A stretch of DNA of 64,000 nt from SKHV01 sp963678565 (lineage in GTDB: Bacteria; Bacteroidota; Bacteroidia; Bacteroidales; Prolixibacteraceae): positions 3,658,001 through 3,722,000 of the forward strand of contig OY782875.1 of assembly GCA_963678565.1 (NCBI GenBank), read 5' to 3'. A program made the translations under genes and the position numbers. Below, piece after piece: positions 9,345 through 18,469 of the stretch; positions within the stretch are counted from its first letter, which is position 1; the number at the start of each line of letters is the position of its first letter. The notes beneath the pieces were generated by a model, which saw only the letters and a list, made by a program, of their open reading frames with translations, ran no database searches and was not told where the DNA came from.

Positions 9345-10265
9345 ATGAGTGCATCATTAATTTATACCGTTATTATTATCAGTTCGATCGGAATTGCTGC
9401 AGCACTAATTCTCTATTTTGTTGCCAAAAAATTTTATGTGTATGAAGATCCACGAATTGACGATGTAGAGGAAGCGTTACCAGCTGCCAACTGTGGTGGA
9501 TGTGGATACGCCGGCTGTAGAGCATTTGCCGAAGCTATTGTTACCGACAATTCTTTGGAAAATAAATTTTGTCCGGTTGGTGGAAACGATACAATGAGTG
9601 AAGTAGCCGACATAATGGGTCTCGTTGCTGAACAAAAAGCACCACGAACAGCAGTTGTACGCTGCAATGGAACTTGCGATGCCCGACCAAAAACATCGAC
9701 TTACGAAGGAGCAAAATCATGTTCAATTGCAGCCATGAGTTTTGGCGGCGAAACAGATTGCCAGTTTGGATGCCTTGGTTTTGGAGATTGTGTACCCGTT
9801 TGCGACTTCGATGCCATCCATATGAATCCGGAAACTGGTTTACCCGAAGTTATCGACGAAAAATGTGTGGCTTGTGGTGCCTGTGTTGATGCTTGTCCTA
9901 AAATGTTGATCGAGCTTCGTAAACAAATGCCAAAACACCGTAAAGTTTATGTTTCATGTAGAAACGAAGACAAAGGAGCACCAGCAAAGAAAGCCTGTAG
10001 TGTTGCCTGCATCGGATGCAGCAAATGTGAAAAAGAATGTAAGTTCGATGCCATAAAGATTGATAAAAATCTAGCATTTATCGATTCAGACAAATGTGTG
10101 CTTTGCCGCAAATGTGTTTCTGTTTGTCCAACCGGTGCGATCATCGAGGAGAATTTCCCTCCGAGAAAAGTAAAACCAGCAGCAGACAAGAAACCCCTTG
10201 CAAAGAAAAAAGAAACGACTGAAGCAAAAGCCGAAAATGTTAAACCTGAAGCTCCAAAAGCTTAA
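9345..10265 (+). CDS. rnfB: Rnf complex iron-sulfur subunit RnfB
   Basis: 306 residues. An N-terminal membrane anchor (about 4-26) is followed by the RnfB-type [4Fe-4S] motif CGGCGYAGC ending with FCPVGG. Several ferredoxin-like cluster motifs come next (CVACGACVDACP, CIGCSKCEKEC, CVLCRKCVSVCP). The C-terminus is a lysine/alanine/proline-rich tail. RnfB takes electrons from reduced ferredoxin and passes them into the membrane complex. It is the first rnf structural gene, 3 bp after the rseC-like gene. Confidence 0.96.
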   Translation: MSASLIYTVIIISSIGIAAALILYFVAKKFYVYEDPRIDDVEEALPAANCGGCGYAGCRAFAEAIVTDNSLENKFCPVGGNDTMSEVADIMGLVAEQKAPRTAVVRCNGTCDARPKTSTYEGAKSCSIAAMSFGGETDCQFGCLGFGDCVPVCDFDAIHMNPETGLPEVIDEKCVACGACVDACPKMLIELRKQMPKHRKVYVSCRNEDKGAPAKKACSVACIGCSKCEKECKFDAIKIDKNLAFIDSDKCVLCRKCVSVCPTGAIIEENFPPRKVKPAADKKPLAKKKETTEAKAENVKPEAPKA

Positions 10266-10267
10266 AT

Positions 10268-10275
10268 AAGGAGGT
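10268..10275 (+). promoter_or_regulatory. Perfect Shine-Dalgarno AAGGAGGT before a GTG start (rnfC)
   Basis: The intergenic stretch after the rnfB stop carries AAGGAGGT, only 4 bases before the GTG at 10280. Strong Shine-Dalgarno sequences are rare in Bacteroidota, and the other starts in this window lack one, so it marks rnfC as specially controlled at translation. It also fixes the GTG as the start. Confidence 0.7.
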
Positions 10276-10279
10276 AACC

Positions 10280-11608
10280 GTGCTAAAGACATTTAAAATA
10301 GGGGGAATTCACCCAAAAGAAAATAAATTATCAGCTAAAAGTACCATCGAAAAACTACCCATTCCGAAATCGGTAGAAGTACTAGTAGCACAACATATTG
10401 GTGCACCGTCATCAGTAATTGTTAAACGTGGTGATCTTGTAAAGGTTGGAACCGTAGTAGCTAAAAGCTCTGGTTTTGTTTCCACAAACATTCACTCACC
10501 TGTTTCTGGGAAAGTGAAAAAAATTGATAACATTGCCGACACATCTGGTTATAAAAAACAAGCAATCATTATCGATGTTGATGGAGATGAGTGGGAAGAA
10601 GGTATAATCACTACCGACGAACTAATTACCGATACCAGCTTAGATGCAAAAGCAATTGTTTCAAAAGTTTTAGAAGCAGGTATTGTTGGATTAGGAGGTG
10701 CAACATTTCCAACTCATGTTAAGCTTTCACCTCCTCCGGGAACAAAAGCAGAAGTGCTTTTAATTAATGGTGTTGAGTGTGAACCTTACTTAACTTCCGA
10801 TCATCGTTTGATGTTGGAAAAACCTGAAGAAATCTTAGTAGGAATTCAATTGCTAATGAAAGCTCTTGAAGTAAATAAAGCTGTAATTGGTATCGAAAAT
10901 AATAAGCCTGACGCAATAAAAACCTTATCAGGTCTTTCTTCAAAATATTCTGGAATTGAAATTTGTCCTTTGAAAGTACAATATCCGCAAGGTGGCGAAA
11001 AACAATTAATCAAAGCAGTAACAGGTCGCGAAGTTCCTTCTGGAGCACTTCCGATTGCAGTTGGCGCAGTGGTTAACAATGTAGGAACTGCTTTTGCAGT
11101 TTACGAAGCTGTAATGAAAAATAAACCCTTGGTGGAAAGAGTGGTTACCGTTACCGGAAAATCAGTTTCAAAACCATCTAATTTTCTAACTCGAATGGGA
11201 ACACCACTTTCTGTTCTAGTTGAAGCTGCAGGCGGTTTACCCGAAGATACTGCAAAAGTTGTTAACGGCGGACCGATGATGGGGAAAGCTGTATCATCGT
11301 TGAATGTACCGGTTACCAAAGGAACGTCTGGAGTTTTAATTATTAAAAATGAAGAAGGTCATCGCAAAGAAATGGGGAACTGTATTCGTTGTGGTCGTTG
11401 TGTTAGCGCATGCCCAATGGGACTAGAGCCTTACTTGTTAATGACACTTTCGGAATTAAAAAACTGGGAACGTACCGAAACCGAATTAGTAATGGATTGT
11501 ATTGAATGTGGATCGTGTAGTTATAGCTGTCCTGCCGATCGTCCTTTACTCGATTATATTCGTTTTGGAAAATCAACCGTTGGTCAAATCATACGTAGTA
11601 GAAAATAA
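10280..11608 (+). CDS. rnfC: Rnf complex NADH-binding subunit RnfC
   Basis: 442 residues from a GTG start preceded by a strong ribosome-binding site. The N-terminal LKTFKIGGIHPKENK matches the family start. The flavin/NADH-binding core includes GLGGATFPTHVK and NGVECEPYLTSDHRLM. Two [4Fe-4S] motifs lie near the C-terminus (CIRCGRCVSACPMGLEP and CIECGSCSYSCPADRP). RnfC is the peripheral subunit that reduces NAD. Confidence 0.96.
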   Translation: MLKTFKIGGIHPKENKLSAKSTIEKLPIPKSVEVLVAQHIGAPSSVIVKRGDLVKVGTVVAKSSGFVSTNIHSPVSGKVKKIDNIADTSGYKKQAIIIDVDGDEWEEGIITTDELITDTSLDAKAIVSKVLEAGIVGLGGATFPTHVKLSPPPGTKAEVLLINGVECEPYLTSDHRLMLEKPEEILVGIQLLMKALEVNKAVIGIENNKPDAIKTLSGLSSKYSGIEICPLKVQYPQGGEKQLIKAVTGREVPSGALPIAVGAVVNNVGTAFAVYEAVMKNKPLVERVVTVTGKSVSKPSNFLTRMGTPLSVLVEAAGGLPEDTAKVVNGGPMMGKAVSSLNVPVTKGTSGVLIIKNEEGHRKEMGNCIRCGRCVSACPMGLEPYLLMTLSELKNWERTETELVMDCIECGSCSYSCPADRPLLDYIRFGKSTVGQIIRSRK

Positions 11609-11655
11609 ACTGATTAATAATAGAAGGCGCTATGCCTAAAAAATAAAACTCAAAA

Positions 11656-12624
11656 ATGAGCAAATTACTAACCGTAACACCATCGCCTCATATACATAAA
11701 GAAGAATCTACTTCGAAGATTATGTATACTGTTGTATTGGCACTTTTACCAGCCTTAGCGTGGTCGTTTTATGTTTTTGGACTGTCGGCAGTGATTACAA
11801 CTTTAGTTGCCGTTTTAGCATGTGTGCTTTTCGAGTTTCTTATTCAAAAGTACATCACCAAAGTGCCATCAAGTATAAGTGATGGTTCGGCAATTTTAAC
11901 AGGAATACTTTTAGCGATGAACATTCCGGCAGCAATCCCTATCTGGATTGTAATTATTGGAGCATTGGTTGCGATCGGAATTGGAAAAATGTCTTTTGGT
12001 GGATTGGGACAAAACCCTTTCAATCCTGCTTTGGTTGGACGTGTTTTTATGTTGATTTCCTTCCCTGTTCAAATGACCAGCTGGCCAGCAATTGATTCAG
12101 TTTCAGGTGCCACTCCTTTAGCTTTAGCAAAAGAAGGTTTGAAAAACGGAGAAACCGTTAGCGAACTATTAACTCAACTTCCCGATTATACAAATTTATT
12201 ACTTGGACAAATGAGTGGTTCAGCCGGAGAAGTGTCAGCTCTATTGCTACTAATCGGTTTAGGAATCATGTTATTCCGTAAAGTAATCACTTGGCATATT
12301 CCGGTTTACGTACTCGGAACCATAGCCGTATTTACCGGAATTCTTTGGATTGCCAGCCCCGAACAATATATGGATCCTATATTTCACCTTCTTACTGGTG
12401 GTGCAATGCTGGGAGCAATTTTTATGGCAACAGATATGGTAACATCCCCCATGTCGAAAAAAGGACAATTAATTTACGCAGTTGGAATTGGGGTAATTAC
12501 AGTGGTTATACGTACTTGGGGAGCTTACCCCGAAGGAATTTCATTCGCAATCTTAATTATGAATGCTTTCACACCATTAATTAATACCTATGTTAAACCA
12601 AAACGATTTGGGGAGAAGAAATAA
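11656..12624 (+). CDS. rnfD: Rnf complex membrane subunit RnfD
   Basis: 322 residues with about nine hydrophobic helices. The flavinylation site is IDSVSGATPLA, with T153 as the expected residue for covalent FMN through a phosphoester bond. The gene overlaps the next start by one base (TAATG), indicating translational coupling with rnfG. The 47-bp gap after rnfC is the largest within the rnf genes. Confidence 0.95.
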   Translation: MSKLLTVTPSPHIHKEESTSKIMYTVVLALLPALAWSFYVFGLSAVITTLVAVLACVLFEFLIQKYITKVPSSISDGSAILTGILLAMNIPAAIPIWIVIIGALVAIGIGKMSFGGLGQNPFNPALVGRVFMLISFPVQMTSWPAIDSVSGATPLALAKEGLKNGETVSELLTQLPDYTNLLLGQMSGSAGEVSALLLLIGLGIMLFRKVITWHIPVYVLGTIAVFTGILWIASPEQYMDPIFHLLTGGAMLGAIFMATDMVTSPMSKKGQLIYAVGIGVITVVIRTWGAYPEGISFAILIMNAFTPLINTYVKPKRFGEKK

Positions 12625-13241
12625 TGGCAAAATTAGATTCATCATTTAAAAATATGTTGCTCTCCCTATTCGGAGTAACTTTAATAGCATCGGCCGCCTT
12701 AGGATTGGTAAACGATGCCACAAAAGACGCAATAAAAGCCGCCGATATTGCCAAACAAACGAATGCAATTGCGGCAGTACTTCCTGAATTTGATCACTTA
12801 AACGAACCATTAACAATTATGCCCGAAACAGGCAGAGATAGTGTAACCATATTTACTGCATTGAACAGCAACAATGAAGTGATAGGAAAAGCGGTACAAA
12901 GTTACACCTACAATGGCTTTAGCGGTTTCATTGAAGTGATGGTGGGATTTGATGCAGAAGGCGTAATTTCTGGCTTTCAAGTATTGAAACACGCCGAAAC
13001 ACCAGGCTTAGGTTCAAAAATGGACGTTTGGTTTAGTAATACTGAAAAAACGGGCCAGTGTATTATTAATAAAAACCCGGCGACTACAAAATTAACTGTG
13101 TCGAAAGATGGAGGTGATATTGATGCAATTACAGCAGCAACAATTTCCTCACGAGCATTTCTAGATGCCATTAATAGAGCATATAGCGTAGTTGAATCGC
13201 AAAATAAAAACGAAGAAGGTTTAACCTCTTCAATTAACTAA
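12624..13241 (+). CDS. rnfG: Rnf complex FMN-binding subunit RnfG
   Basis: 205 residues: one N-terminal membrane helix (about 11-30) and a periplasmic FMN-binding domain. The covalent FMN motif is DAITAATISS (167-176), with T173 as the acceptor and alanine at 171 where many homologues have glycine. The ApbE-type flavin transferase needed for the attachment is not in this window. Confidence 0.95.
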   Translation: MAKLDSSFKNMLLSLFGVTLIASAALGLVNDATKDAIKAADIAKQTNAIAAVLPEFDHLNEPLTIMPETGRDSVTIFTALNSNNEVIGKAVQSYTYNGFSGFIEVMVGFDAEGVISGFQVLKHAETPGLGSKMDVWFSNTEKTGQCIINKNPATTKLTVSKDGGDIDAITAATISSRAFLDAINRAYSVVESQNKNEEGLTSSIN

Positions 13242-13269
13242 TTCCATTGAACCGATAAAAAAGAAAATT

Positions 13270-13860
13270 ATGAACCAGTGGAAAAACTTTACTAAAGGAT
13301 TTTTAAAAGAAAACCCTGTATTTGTGCTTTTGTTGGGTATGTGTCCAACATTAGGAGTTACATCTTCAGCAATAAATGGTTTAGGAATGGGCTTGGCTAC
13401 TACCTTTGTATTAGTCATGTCGAACTTGGTAATTTCATTAATTAAAAACTTGATTCCCGATAAAGTTCGTATTCCGGCATTCATTGTAGTAATTGCAACC
13501 TTTGTAACTATTGTTGAAATGGTTATGAAAGCATACATTCCTGCATTGTTTGAAAGCTTAGGACTTTTTATTCCGTTGATTGTAGTAAACTGTATCGTTC
13601 TTGGACGTGCCGAAGCATTTGCCTCGAAAAACAATCCAATTTCGAGTATTATCGATGGATTAGGAATCGGTTTAGGGTTTGCTATGGCTTTAACTATTTT
13701 AGGTAGCATCAGAGAATTACTAGGTAGTGGAAAACTATTTGGAGCAATTATCTTCCCCGAAAATTACGGAATGCTCGTATTTGTATTGGCTCCGGGCGCA
13801 TTTATCGTTCTTGGATTCTTAATTGCATTTGTGAATAAACTAAACAAGGCAAAATCATAA
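13270..13860 (+). CDS. rnfE: Rnf complex membrane subunit RnfE
   Basis: 196 residues, six membrane helices. The first loop, LLGMCPTLGVTSSAINGLGMG, contains the conserved half-membrane cysteine; homologous RnfE/RnfA subunits share a [2Fe-2S] site within the membrane. The segment NCIVLGRAEAFASKN is an RnfE/NqrD signature. It is 28 bp after rnfG and 18 bp before rnfA. Confidence 0.95.
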   Translation: MNQWKNFTKGFLKENPVFVLLLGMCPTLGVTSSAINGLGMGLATTFVLVMSNLVISLIKNLIPDKVRIPAFIVVIATFVTIVEMVMKAYIPALFESLGLFIPLIVVNCIVLGRAEAFASKNNPISSIIDGLGIGLGFAMALTILGSIRELLGSGKLFGAIIFPENYGMLVFVLAPGAFIVLGFLIAFVNKLNKAKS

Positions 13861-13878
13861 CAGCAAAAGATTTAAATT

Positions 13879-14451
13879 ATGGAATATATATTAATAATTA
13901 TATCGGCTGTACTTGTTAACAACATTGTACTGACTCAATTTTTAGGCGTTTGTCCATTTCTGGGTGTATCAAAAAAAGTATCGACAGCAATTGGGATGAC
14001 AGGTGCGGTTGCATTTGTGATGGTATTGGCAACCATCGTTACTTTTTTAGTAATGCATTACATCCTAAATCCGCTTGGAGTTGCCTATTTGCAAACAATT
14101 TCGTTTATTCTAATTATAGCATCCTTGGTTCAACTGGTTGAAATTATCTTGAAAAAAGTGAGTCCATCCTTGTATCAAGCTTTAGGCGTTTTTCTTCCAT
14201 TAATTACAACCAACTGTGCAATTTTAGGGGTGGCAATATTGGTAATTCAAAAAGACTTCACTCTGATATCTGGAATTGTTTATGCATTTGCCAATGCCAT
14301 AGGTTTTGGTTTAGCACTTACAATATTTGCAGGCTTAAGAGAGCATTTAGATTTACAAAAAGTACCTGCGGGTTTAAAAGGTGTTCCAATTGCCTTAATT
14401 ACCGCCGGAATTCTGGCCTTAGCTTTCATGGGATTTTCAGGAATTGTATAA
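13879..14451 (+). CDS. rnfA: Rnf complex membrane subunit RnfA
   Basis: 190 residues, six membrane helices. It is paralogous and topologically inverted relative to RnfE, with NNIVLTQFLGVCPFLGVS and TTNCAILGVA holding the cysteines of the intramembrane cluster. It is the last gene of the operon, followed by a strong hairpin terminator. Confidence 0.95.
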   Translation: MEYILIIISAVLVNNIVLTQFLGVCPFLGVSKKVSTAIGMTGAVAFVMVLATIVTFLVMHYILNPLGVAYLQTISFILIIASLVQLVEIILKKVSPSLYQALGVFLPLITTNCAILGVAILVIQKDFTLISGIVYAFANAIGFGLALTIFAGLREHLDLQKVPAGLKGVPIALITAGILALAFMGFSGIV

Positions 14452-14468
14452 GAAATACAGATAGATAA

Positions 14469-14498
14469 TAAAAAAGGCTTTCGATCTCGAAAGCCTTT
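14469..14498. terminator. Bidirectional hairpin terminator between rnfA and the convergent acidic-tail gene
   Basis: Stem GGCTTTCGA / TCGAAAGCC with a two-base loop, flanked by an A-run on the left and a T-run on the right. It can therefore end transcription from both directions. Confidence 0.85.
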
Positions 14499-14533
14499 TT
14501 TATTATTTCAATTGAAAAGAATTAGATAACTTC

Positions 14534-14866
14534 TTAATCATCATCCAAATCATCTACCGTATCATCATCTTCATCTTCATTATATTTATTTTCAAGCTCT
14601 TCTTTAATACCGCTTTTCAGCATTCCATCACTGCCAAAATCATCGTCCTCTTCAATAATCTTAATTGCCTCTCCCTCTGTCATTTTCACCATGTAGTAGT
14701 ACTCTTCTGTTTCAAAAGGAAGTGCACTTACCAACCTTCCATCTTTATATGGGAAAGTGATTAAATTATCACTGAATCCATATGGATACTCCAATTTAAT
14801 TTGCTCCTGAATCTCAATCGGAAGTTTCTCATAGTCCTTAATTACCCTTGGTTTGCTTACTGCCAT
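14534..14866 (-). CDS. Conserved Bacteroidota protein with acidic C-terminal tail, unknown function
   Basis: 110 residues. The N-terminal part (MAVSKPRVIKDYEKLP) and the motif GRLVSALPFETEEYYYMVKM look like a small conserved soluble domain. The last ~35 residues are almost all aspartate and glutamate (ending DEDDDTVDDLDDD). To my knowledge it is widespread in Bacteroidota without an assigned role. The acidic tail suggests contact with a basic protein or nucleic-acid-binding partner; this is inference. It is monocistronic and convergent with rnf. Confidence 0.75.
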   Translation of the reverse strand: MAVSKPRVIKDYEKLPIEIQEQIKLEYPYGFSDNLITFPYKDGRLVSALPFETEEYYYMVKMTEGEAIKIIEEDDDFGSDGMLKSGIKEELENKYNEDEDDDTVDDLDDD

Positions 14867-15287
14867 TTTAAAATAAATAATATAAACAATAAATTTTTAA
14901 ATTCTAACTCACCCAAATAATTGATTTTCTTGTTTTTCATAACTCAATTATTCACGAGTGAAAAATAGAAAATCTTTTAAAACGAAAAACACTTCATACA
15001 TCAAATTAGTAATTTTTTTACATTGAAACGAATGCTTTACAGCAACTTAATAACAACAAAATTTAAGCGTATATTACACACACCTCAATACTTTGTATAC
15101 TTGTTAATTCAATTAAACTTTCAACATTTAAGAAAATAGATTGTTCGAACTGAAAGCCTTGAATACTTCTTTTCGTGTTTAAACAATAATTAATAATCCT
15201 AAAAATCAAATCAAGTGCTATTGTTGTTAAACGAAAACACCTATTTTTGCCAAACTATTTGAAAAAGAACACATAAAATACAATAAA
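14867..15287. other. Divergent intergenic region upstream of gpmI
   Basis: About 420 bp of AT-rich sequence. The right end holds the gpmI promoter (15221-15249). The left 350 bp shows no ORF, strong dyad or repeat. Confidence 0.5.
15221..15249 (+). promoter_or_regulatory. Promoter of gpmI (TTG-N18-TATTTTTG)
   Basis: A TTG box at 15221-15223 and an exact TAnnTTTG -7 box at 15242-15249, 38 bp before the ATG. The spacing is close to the Bacteroidota vegetative promoter. Confidence 0.6.
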
Positions 15288-16814
15288 ATGGCTACAGATA
15301 AAAAAGCAATGTTAATGATCCTTGATGGATGGGGAATTGGAAACGGTACAGATTCAGATATCGTAGCAACCGCTCCAACACCATTTATCGATTCATTAAT
15401 TGAAAAATATCCAAATTCGCAATTATTAGCTAGTGGAGAACACGTTGGTTTACCCGATGGACAAATGGGCAATTCTGAAGTTGGTCACTTAAATTTAGGT
15501 GCTGGTCGCGTTCTTTATCAGGACATGGTAAAAATCACCAAAGCGATAAAAGAAGATACATTAAAGGATCATCCACAAATCATTAAGGCTTACAGCTATG
15601 CCAAAGAGAACAATAAAAATGTACATTTAGTTGGATTAATTGGCCCTGGAGGAGTTCACTCTTTAAGTGCTCACATGATTGCATTAGCAGACATTGCAAC
15701 CAAAGCAGGACTTGAGAATATTTTCGTTCACGGATTAACCGATGGTCGGGATACCGATCCAAAATCGGGATACGGATTCATGGAAAGCGCTATTGAATCG
15801 TTGAAAAATACAAATGCACGATTTGCGTCCTTAATTGGTCGCTACTACGGAATGGACCGTGATAAAAACTGGGATCGTATGAAACTAGCGTACGATTTGT
15901 GGTTAGAAGGAAAAGGAAATAAAACGACTGATGTTTTAGCTTCAGTAAAAGCTTCATACGAAGAAGGAGTAACCGATGAGTTCTTAAAACCTTTAGCAGT
16001 TGCAGACGAAGCAGGAAACCCTATTGGTAAATTCGAAAAAGGCGATGTGGTAATTTGTTTCAATTTCCGTACCGACCGTTTGCGTCAAGCAACAATTGCA
16101 TTTACTCAAGAAAACTTGCCTGACTTTGGCATGGAAATTCAAGACTTGCAATGGTATACCATGACTGAGTACAAAGCTGACTTCAAAAATATCAATGTAA
16201 TTTTTGGAAAAGACAAAGTAACCAACACCATGGGAGAAGTTGTTTCAAAAGCTGGAAAAAAACAAATCAGAATTGCAGAAACTGAAAAATATGCACACGT
16301 AACGTTCTTCTTTTCAGGAGGTCAAGATGATGAATTTGACGGAGAAAAAAGAATTCTTTGTCCATCACCTAAGGTTGCAACTTACGACTTAAAACCAGAA
16401 ATGAGTGCTTACGACGTTCGCGATGCAATTGTTCCTGAATTGGAGAATCAAACAGCTGATTTTGTTTGTTTGAACTATGCCAATGGCGATATGGTTGGAC
16501 ATACAGGTGTTTACGAAGCAATTTACAAAGCGGTGAAAGCGGTAGATGAATGTGTGAAAGATACAATTAACGCTGCCATCAAAGGAGGTTACGATGTGAT
16601 TATTTTAGCCGACCACGGTAATGCCGACAATGCAGTAAACGAAGATGGTTCTCCAAACACAGCTCACTCGTTGAACCCGGTTCCATGTATTTGGGTAACC
16701 GAAGATACCAGCAAGAAAATTGAAAATGGTGTTTTAGCAGATATTGCTCCAACATTATTGAAAATTATGGGCATCGAAAAACCAGAAGAAATGACCGGTA
16801 TCGCTTTGATCTAA
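15288..16814 (+). CDS. gpmI: 2,3-bisphosphoglycerate-independent phosphoglycerate mutase
   Basis: 508 residues, normal family length. It interconverts 3- and 2-phosphoglycerate in glycolysis with two Mn ions. The start MLMILDGWGIGNG places metal ligand D13. The phospho-acceptor serine S63 is in QMGNSEVGHLNLGAGR. Metal ligands near the C-terminus are in LADHGNADN and TAHSLNPVP. It is a single gene with its own promoter and terminator. Confidence 0.96.
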   Translation: MATDKKAMLMILDGWGIGNGTDSDIVATAPTPFIDSLIEKYPNSQLLASGEHVGLPDGQMGNSEVGHLNLGAGRVLYQDMVKITKAIKEDTLKDHPQIIKAYSYAKENNKNVHLVGLIGPGGVHSLSAHMIALADIATKAGLENIFVHGLTDGRDTDPKSGYGFMESAIESLKNTNARFASLIGRYYGMDRDKNWDRMKLAYDLWLEGKGNKTTDVLASVKASYEEGVTDEFLKPLAVADEAGNPIGKFEKGDVVICFNFRTDRLRQATIAFTQENLPDFGMEIQDLQWYTMTEYKADFKNINVIFGKDKVTNTMGEVVSKAGKKQIRIAETEKYAHVTFFFSGGQDDEFDGEKRILCPSPKVATYDLKPEMSAYDVRDAIVPELENQTADFVCLNYANGDMVGHTGVYEAIYKAVKAVDECVKDTINAAIKGGYDVIILADHGNADNAVNEDGSPNTAHSLNPVPCIWVTEDTSKKIENGVLADIAPTLLKIMGIEKPEEMTGIALI

Positions 16815-16837
16815 AAGAAAAATCTCAATATAGTATA

Positions 16838-16866
16838 AAAAAGCTCGTCAATTCGACGGGCTTTTT
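16838..16866 (+). terminator. Terminator of gpmI
   Basis: Hairpin AAAAAGCTCGTC / GACGGGCTTTTT with a five-base loop and one G-U pair, followed by further T residues. Confidence 0.8.
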
Positions 16867-16896
16867 AATTTTCAACAAACAGATCTTTCTGGCAAC

Positions 16897-16929
16897 AAAA
16901 AAGGCTTCTCAATATTGAGAAGCCTCTTT
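16897..16929 (-). terminator. Terminator of rplU-rpmA
   Basis: A perfect 22-bp palindrome from 16903 to 16924 (GGCTTCTCAAT and its complement), followed on the minus strand by six T residues. It sits 22 bp after the rpmA stop. Confidence 0.85.
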
Positions 16930-16951
16930 TGTATATTCCTTTAACTAAGTT

Positions 16952-17212
16952 CTAGTTTTCACTTGGAACAACAGATACAAACGATCTGTTATTTTGTTTT
17001 TTTCTGAAAGCAACTACTCCATCAGTTAATGCGAAAAGAGTATGATCTTTACCCATACCAACATTTTCACCTGCGTGATGTTGAGTTCCTCTTTGACGTA
17101 CGATGATGTTACCTGCTTTAATAGCTTGTCCACCGTAAATTTTAACGCCTAATCGTTTACTTTCCGATTCACGTCCGTTCTTCGAACTACCGACACCTTT
17201 CTTATGAGCCAT
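16952..17212 (-). CDS. rpmA: 50S ribosomal protein L27
   Basis: 86 residues with the L27 N-terminus MAHKKGVGSSKNGRESESK and the motif GGQAIKAGNIIVRQRGT. It starts directly with the mature N-terminus and has no Firmicutes-type cleaved leader. The extended N-terminus reaches the peptidyl-transferase centre. It lies 18 bp after rplU. Confidence 0.97.
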   Translation of the reverse strand: MAHKKGVGSSKNGRESESKRLGVKIYGGQAIKAGNIIVRQRGTQHHAGENVGMGKDHTLFALTDGVVAFRKKQNNRSFVSVVPSEN

Positions 17213-17230
17213 GGTATTTAATTTTTTTTG

Positions 17231-17542
17231 TTATCCTACAATTTCTTCTATTACAATCTGAGTTAAATAGTCGCGATGACCATTCTTCACTTTGTAACCT
17301 TTTCTACGTTTCTTCTTGAAAACAATTACTTTGTCTCCCTTTAAGTGCTTAACAACTTTGGCAGTAACTTTTGCTCCTTCAACAACAGGAGTTCCAACTT
17401 TTACGTCACCTTCGTTGTCAACTAAAAGAACTTTTTCAATTTCAATTGAATCACCTTCTGCTGAATCTAAACGATTCACAAATAGTTTTTGTTCTTTTTC
17501 TACTTTGTACTGCTTACCTGCAAAATCTACAATTGCGTACAT
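17231..17542 (-). CDS. rplU: 50S ribosomal protein L21
   Basis: 103 residues, starting MYAIVDFAGKQYKVEK and containing the basic signature FKKKRRKGYKVKNGHR, which binds 23S rRNA. It is the first gene of the two-gene rplU-rpmA operon. Confidence 0.97.
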   Translation of the reverse strand: MYAIVDFAGKQYKVEKEQKLFVNRLDSAEGDSIEIEKVLLVDNEGDVKVGTPVVEGAKVTAKVVKHLKGDKVIVFKKKRRKGYKVKNGHRDYLTQIVIEEIVG

Positions 17543-17627
17543 AATTAATTCATTTCTAATTAATTTCGGAAGGCGGAAGCTCTAAAACACTTCTCTTTTA
17601 CGAGCCCACTCGAAAACTTTCGGAGTG

Positions 17628-17657
17628 CAAAAGTAGGTAATTTTACATGATAACCAA
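17628..17657 (-). promoter_or_regulatory. Promoter of rplU-rpmA (TTTG-N18-TACTTTTG on the minus strand)
   Basis: The minus strand reads TTTG (17657-17654), 18 bases, then TACTTTTG (17635-17628). Both Bacteroidota promoter boxes are matched. The leader to the rplU ATG is about 80 nt. Confidence 0.7.
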
Positions 17658-17767
17658 ACATTTAGGTTCAAAAATCACTAAAAAAGATCAATTTACCAAT
17701 TCCTTTTCCAAAAGCTATATAATTAGCTAAACTCCTATTATTTTATGTGCTTTGCCAAAACAATTTT

Positions 17768-17775
17768 TATCTTTG
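17768..17775 (+). promoter_or_regulatory. -7 promoter element TATCTTTG of the bifunctional-nuclease gene
   Basis: Exact TAnnTTTG match 62 bp before the ATG at 17838. The nearest upstream TTTG (17751-17754) is too close to be a normal -33 box. Confidence 0.45.
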
Positions 17776-17837
17776 TTTTAACCATTAAATTTTACTGGAC
17801 TTTCTTTTTGAACGGATGTTCATCGAATTAAATTCTT

Positions 17838-18437
17838 ATGCAGAAAATAAAACTTAATGTTCTTGGATTATCGGTAAGTCAAACACAGTCAGGAGCCTAT
17901 GCGCTCGTATTGGCTGAAGAACATGGAGACCGAAGAATTCCAATTATTATAGGGCCGGTTGAGGCTCAATCAATTGCAATACAATTGGAGGGCTTAAAAC
18001 CACCGCGTCCATTAACGCACGATTTGTTTAAAAATATAGCACAAGCTTTTCAAGTTGAACTAGTTGAAGTTCTTATTTACAAATTAGAAGAAGGCATTTT
18101 CTTTTCTGAGTTAATTTGCGAGATGGATGGAAAAAGAGTTGCAATAGACTCTCGCACATCGGATGCAGTTGCATTAGCACTTCGTTTTAATTGCCCTGTT
18201 TATACCTCAGAAGATATTCTGGAAAAGGCAGGAATAATTATTGAAATGACAGAAGGACCGGAAGACGATATCAGCGATTTTGTAAAAGGAGATTCAAAAG
18301 AAAAAGCAGAAGGTTATGATATTTATAGCATTGAAGAATTAAATGAAATGCTTCAAAAGGCAATTTCGGAAGAACAATATGAAAAAGCTGCTGAGATAAA
18401 AAGTGAAATCTCAAAACGGCAAGAGAAAGGGAACTAA
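17838..18437 (+). CDS. Bifunctional nuclease (BFN/DUF151) family protein with UVR domain
   Basis: 199 residues. The N-terminal BFN domain (about 1-135) includes the block RRIPIIIGPVEAQSIAIQLE and DSRTSDAVALALRFNCPVY. The C-terminal segment (about 155-195) is a UVR-type helical hairpin (EELNEMLQKAISEEQYEKAA), as in UvrB/UvrC interaction regions. BFN domains have been linked to DNase/RNase activity; the substrate here is unknown. It is 32 bp before the nucleoside transporter gene and probably co-transcribed with it. Confidence 0.88.
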   Translation: MQKIKLNVLGLSVSQTQSGAYALVLAEEHGDRRIPIIIGPVEAQSIAIQLEGLKPPRPLTHDLFKNIAQAFQVELVEVLIYKLEEGIFFSELICEMDGKRVAIDSRTSDAVALALRFNCPVYTSEDILEKAGIIIEMTEGPEDDISDFVKGDSKEKAEGYDIYSIEELNEMLQKAISEEQYEKAAEIKSEISKRQEKGN

Positions 18438-18469
18438 CAAAAAAAATTAAACTCCAACAATAAAAGCAA

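Noticed and set aside
9434..10292. Several frames on the opposite strand of rnfB
   Set aside because: Shadows of the conserved rnfB coding frame without domains or promoter signals.
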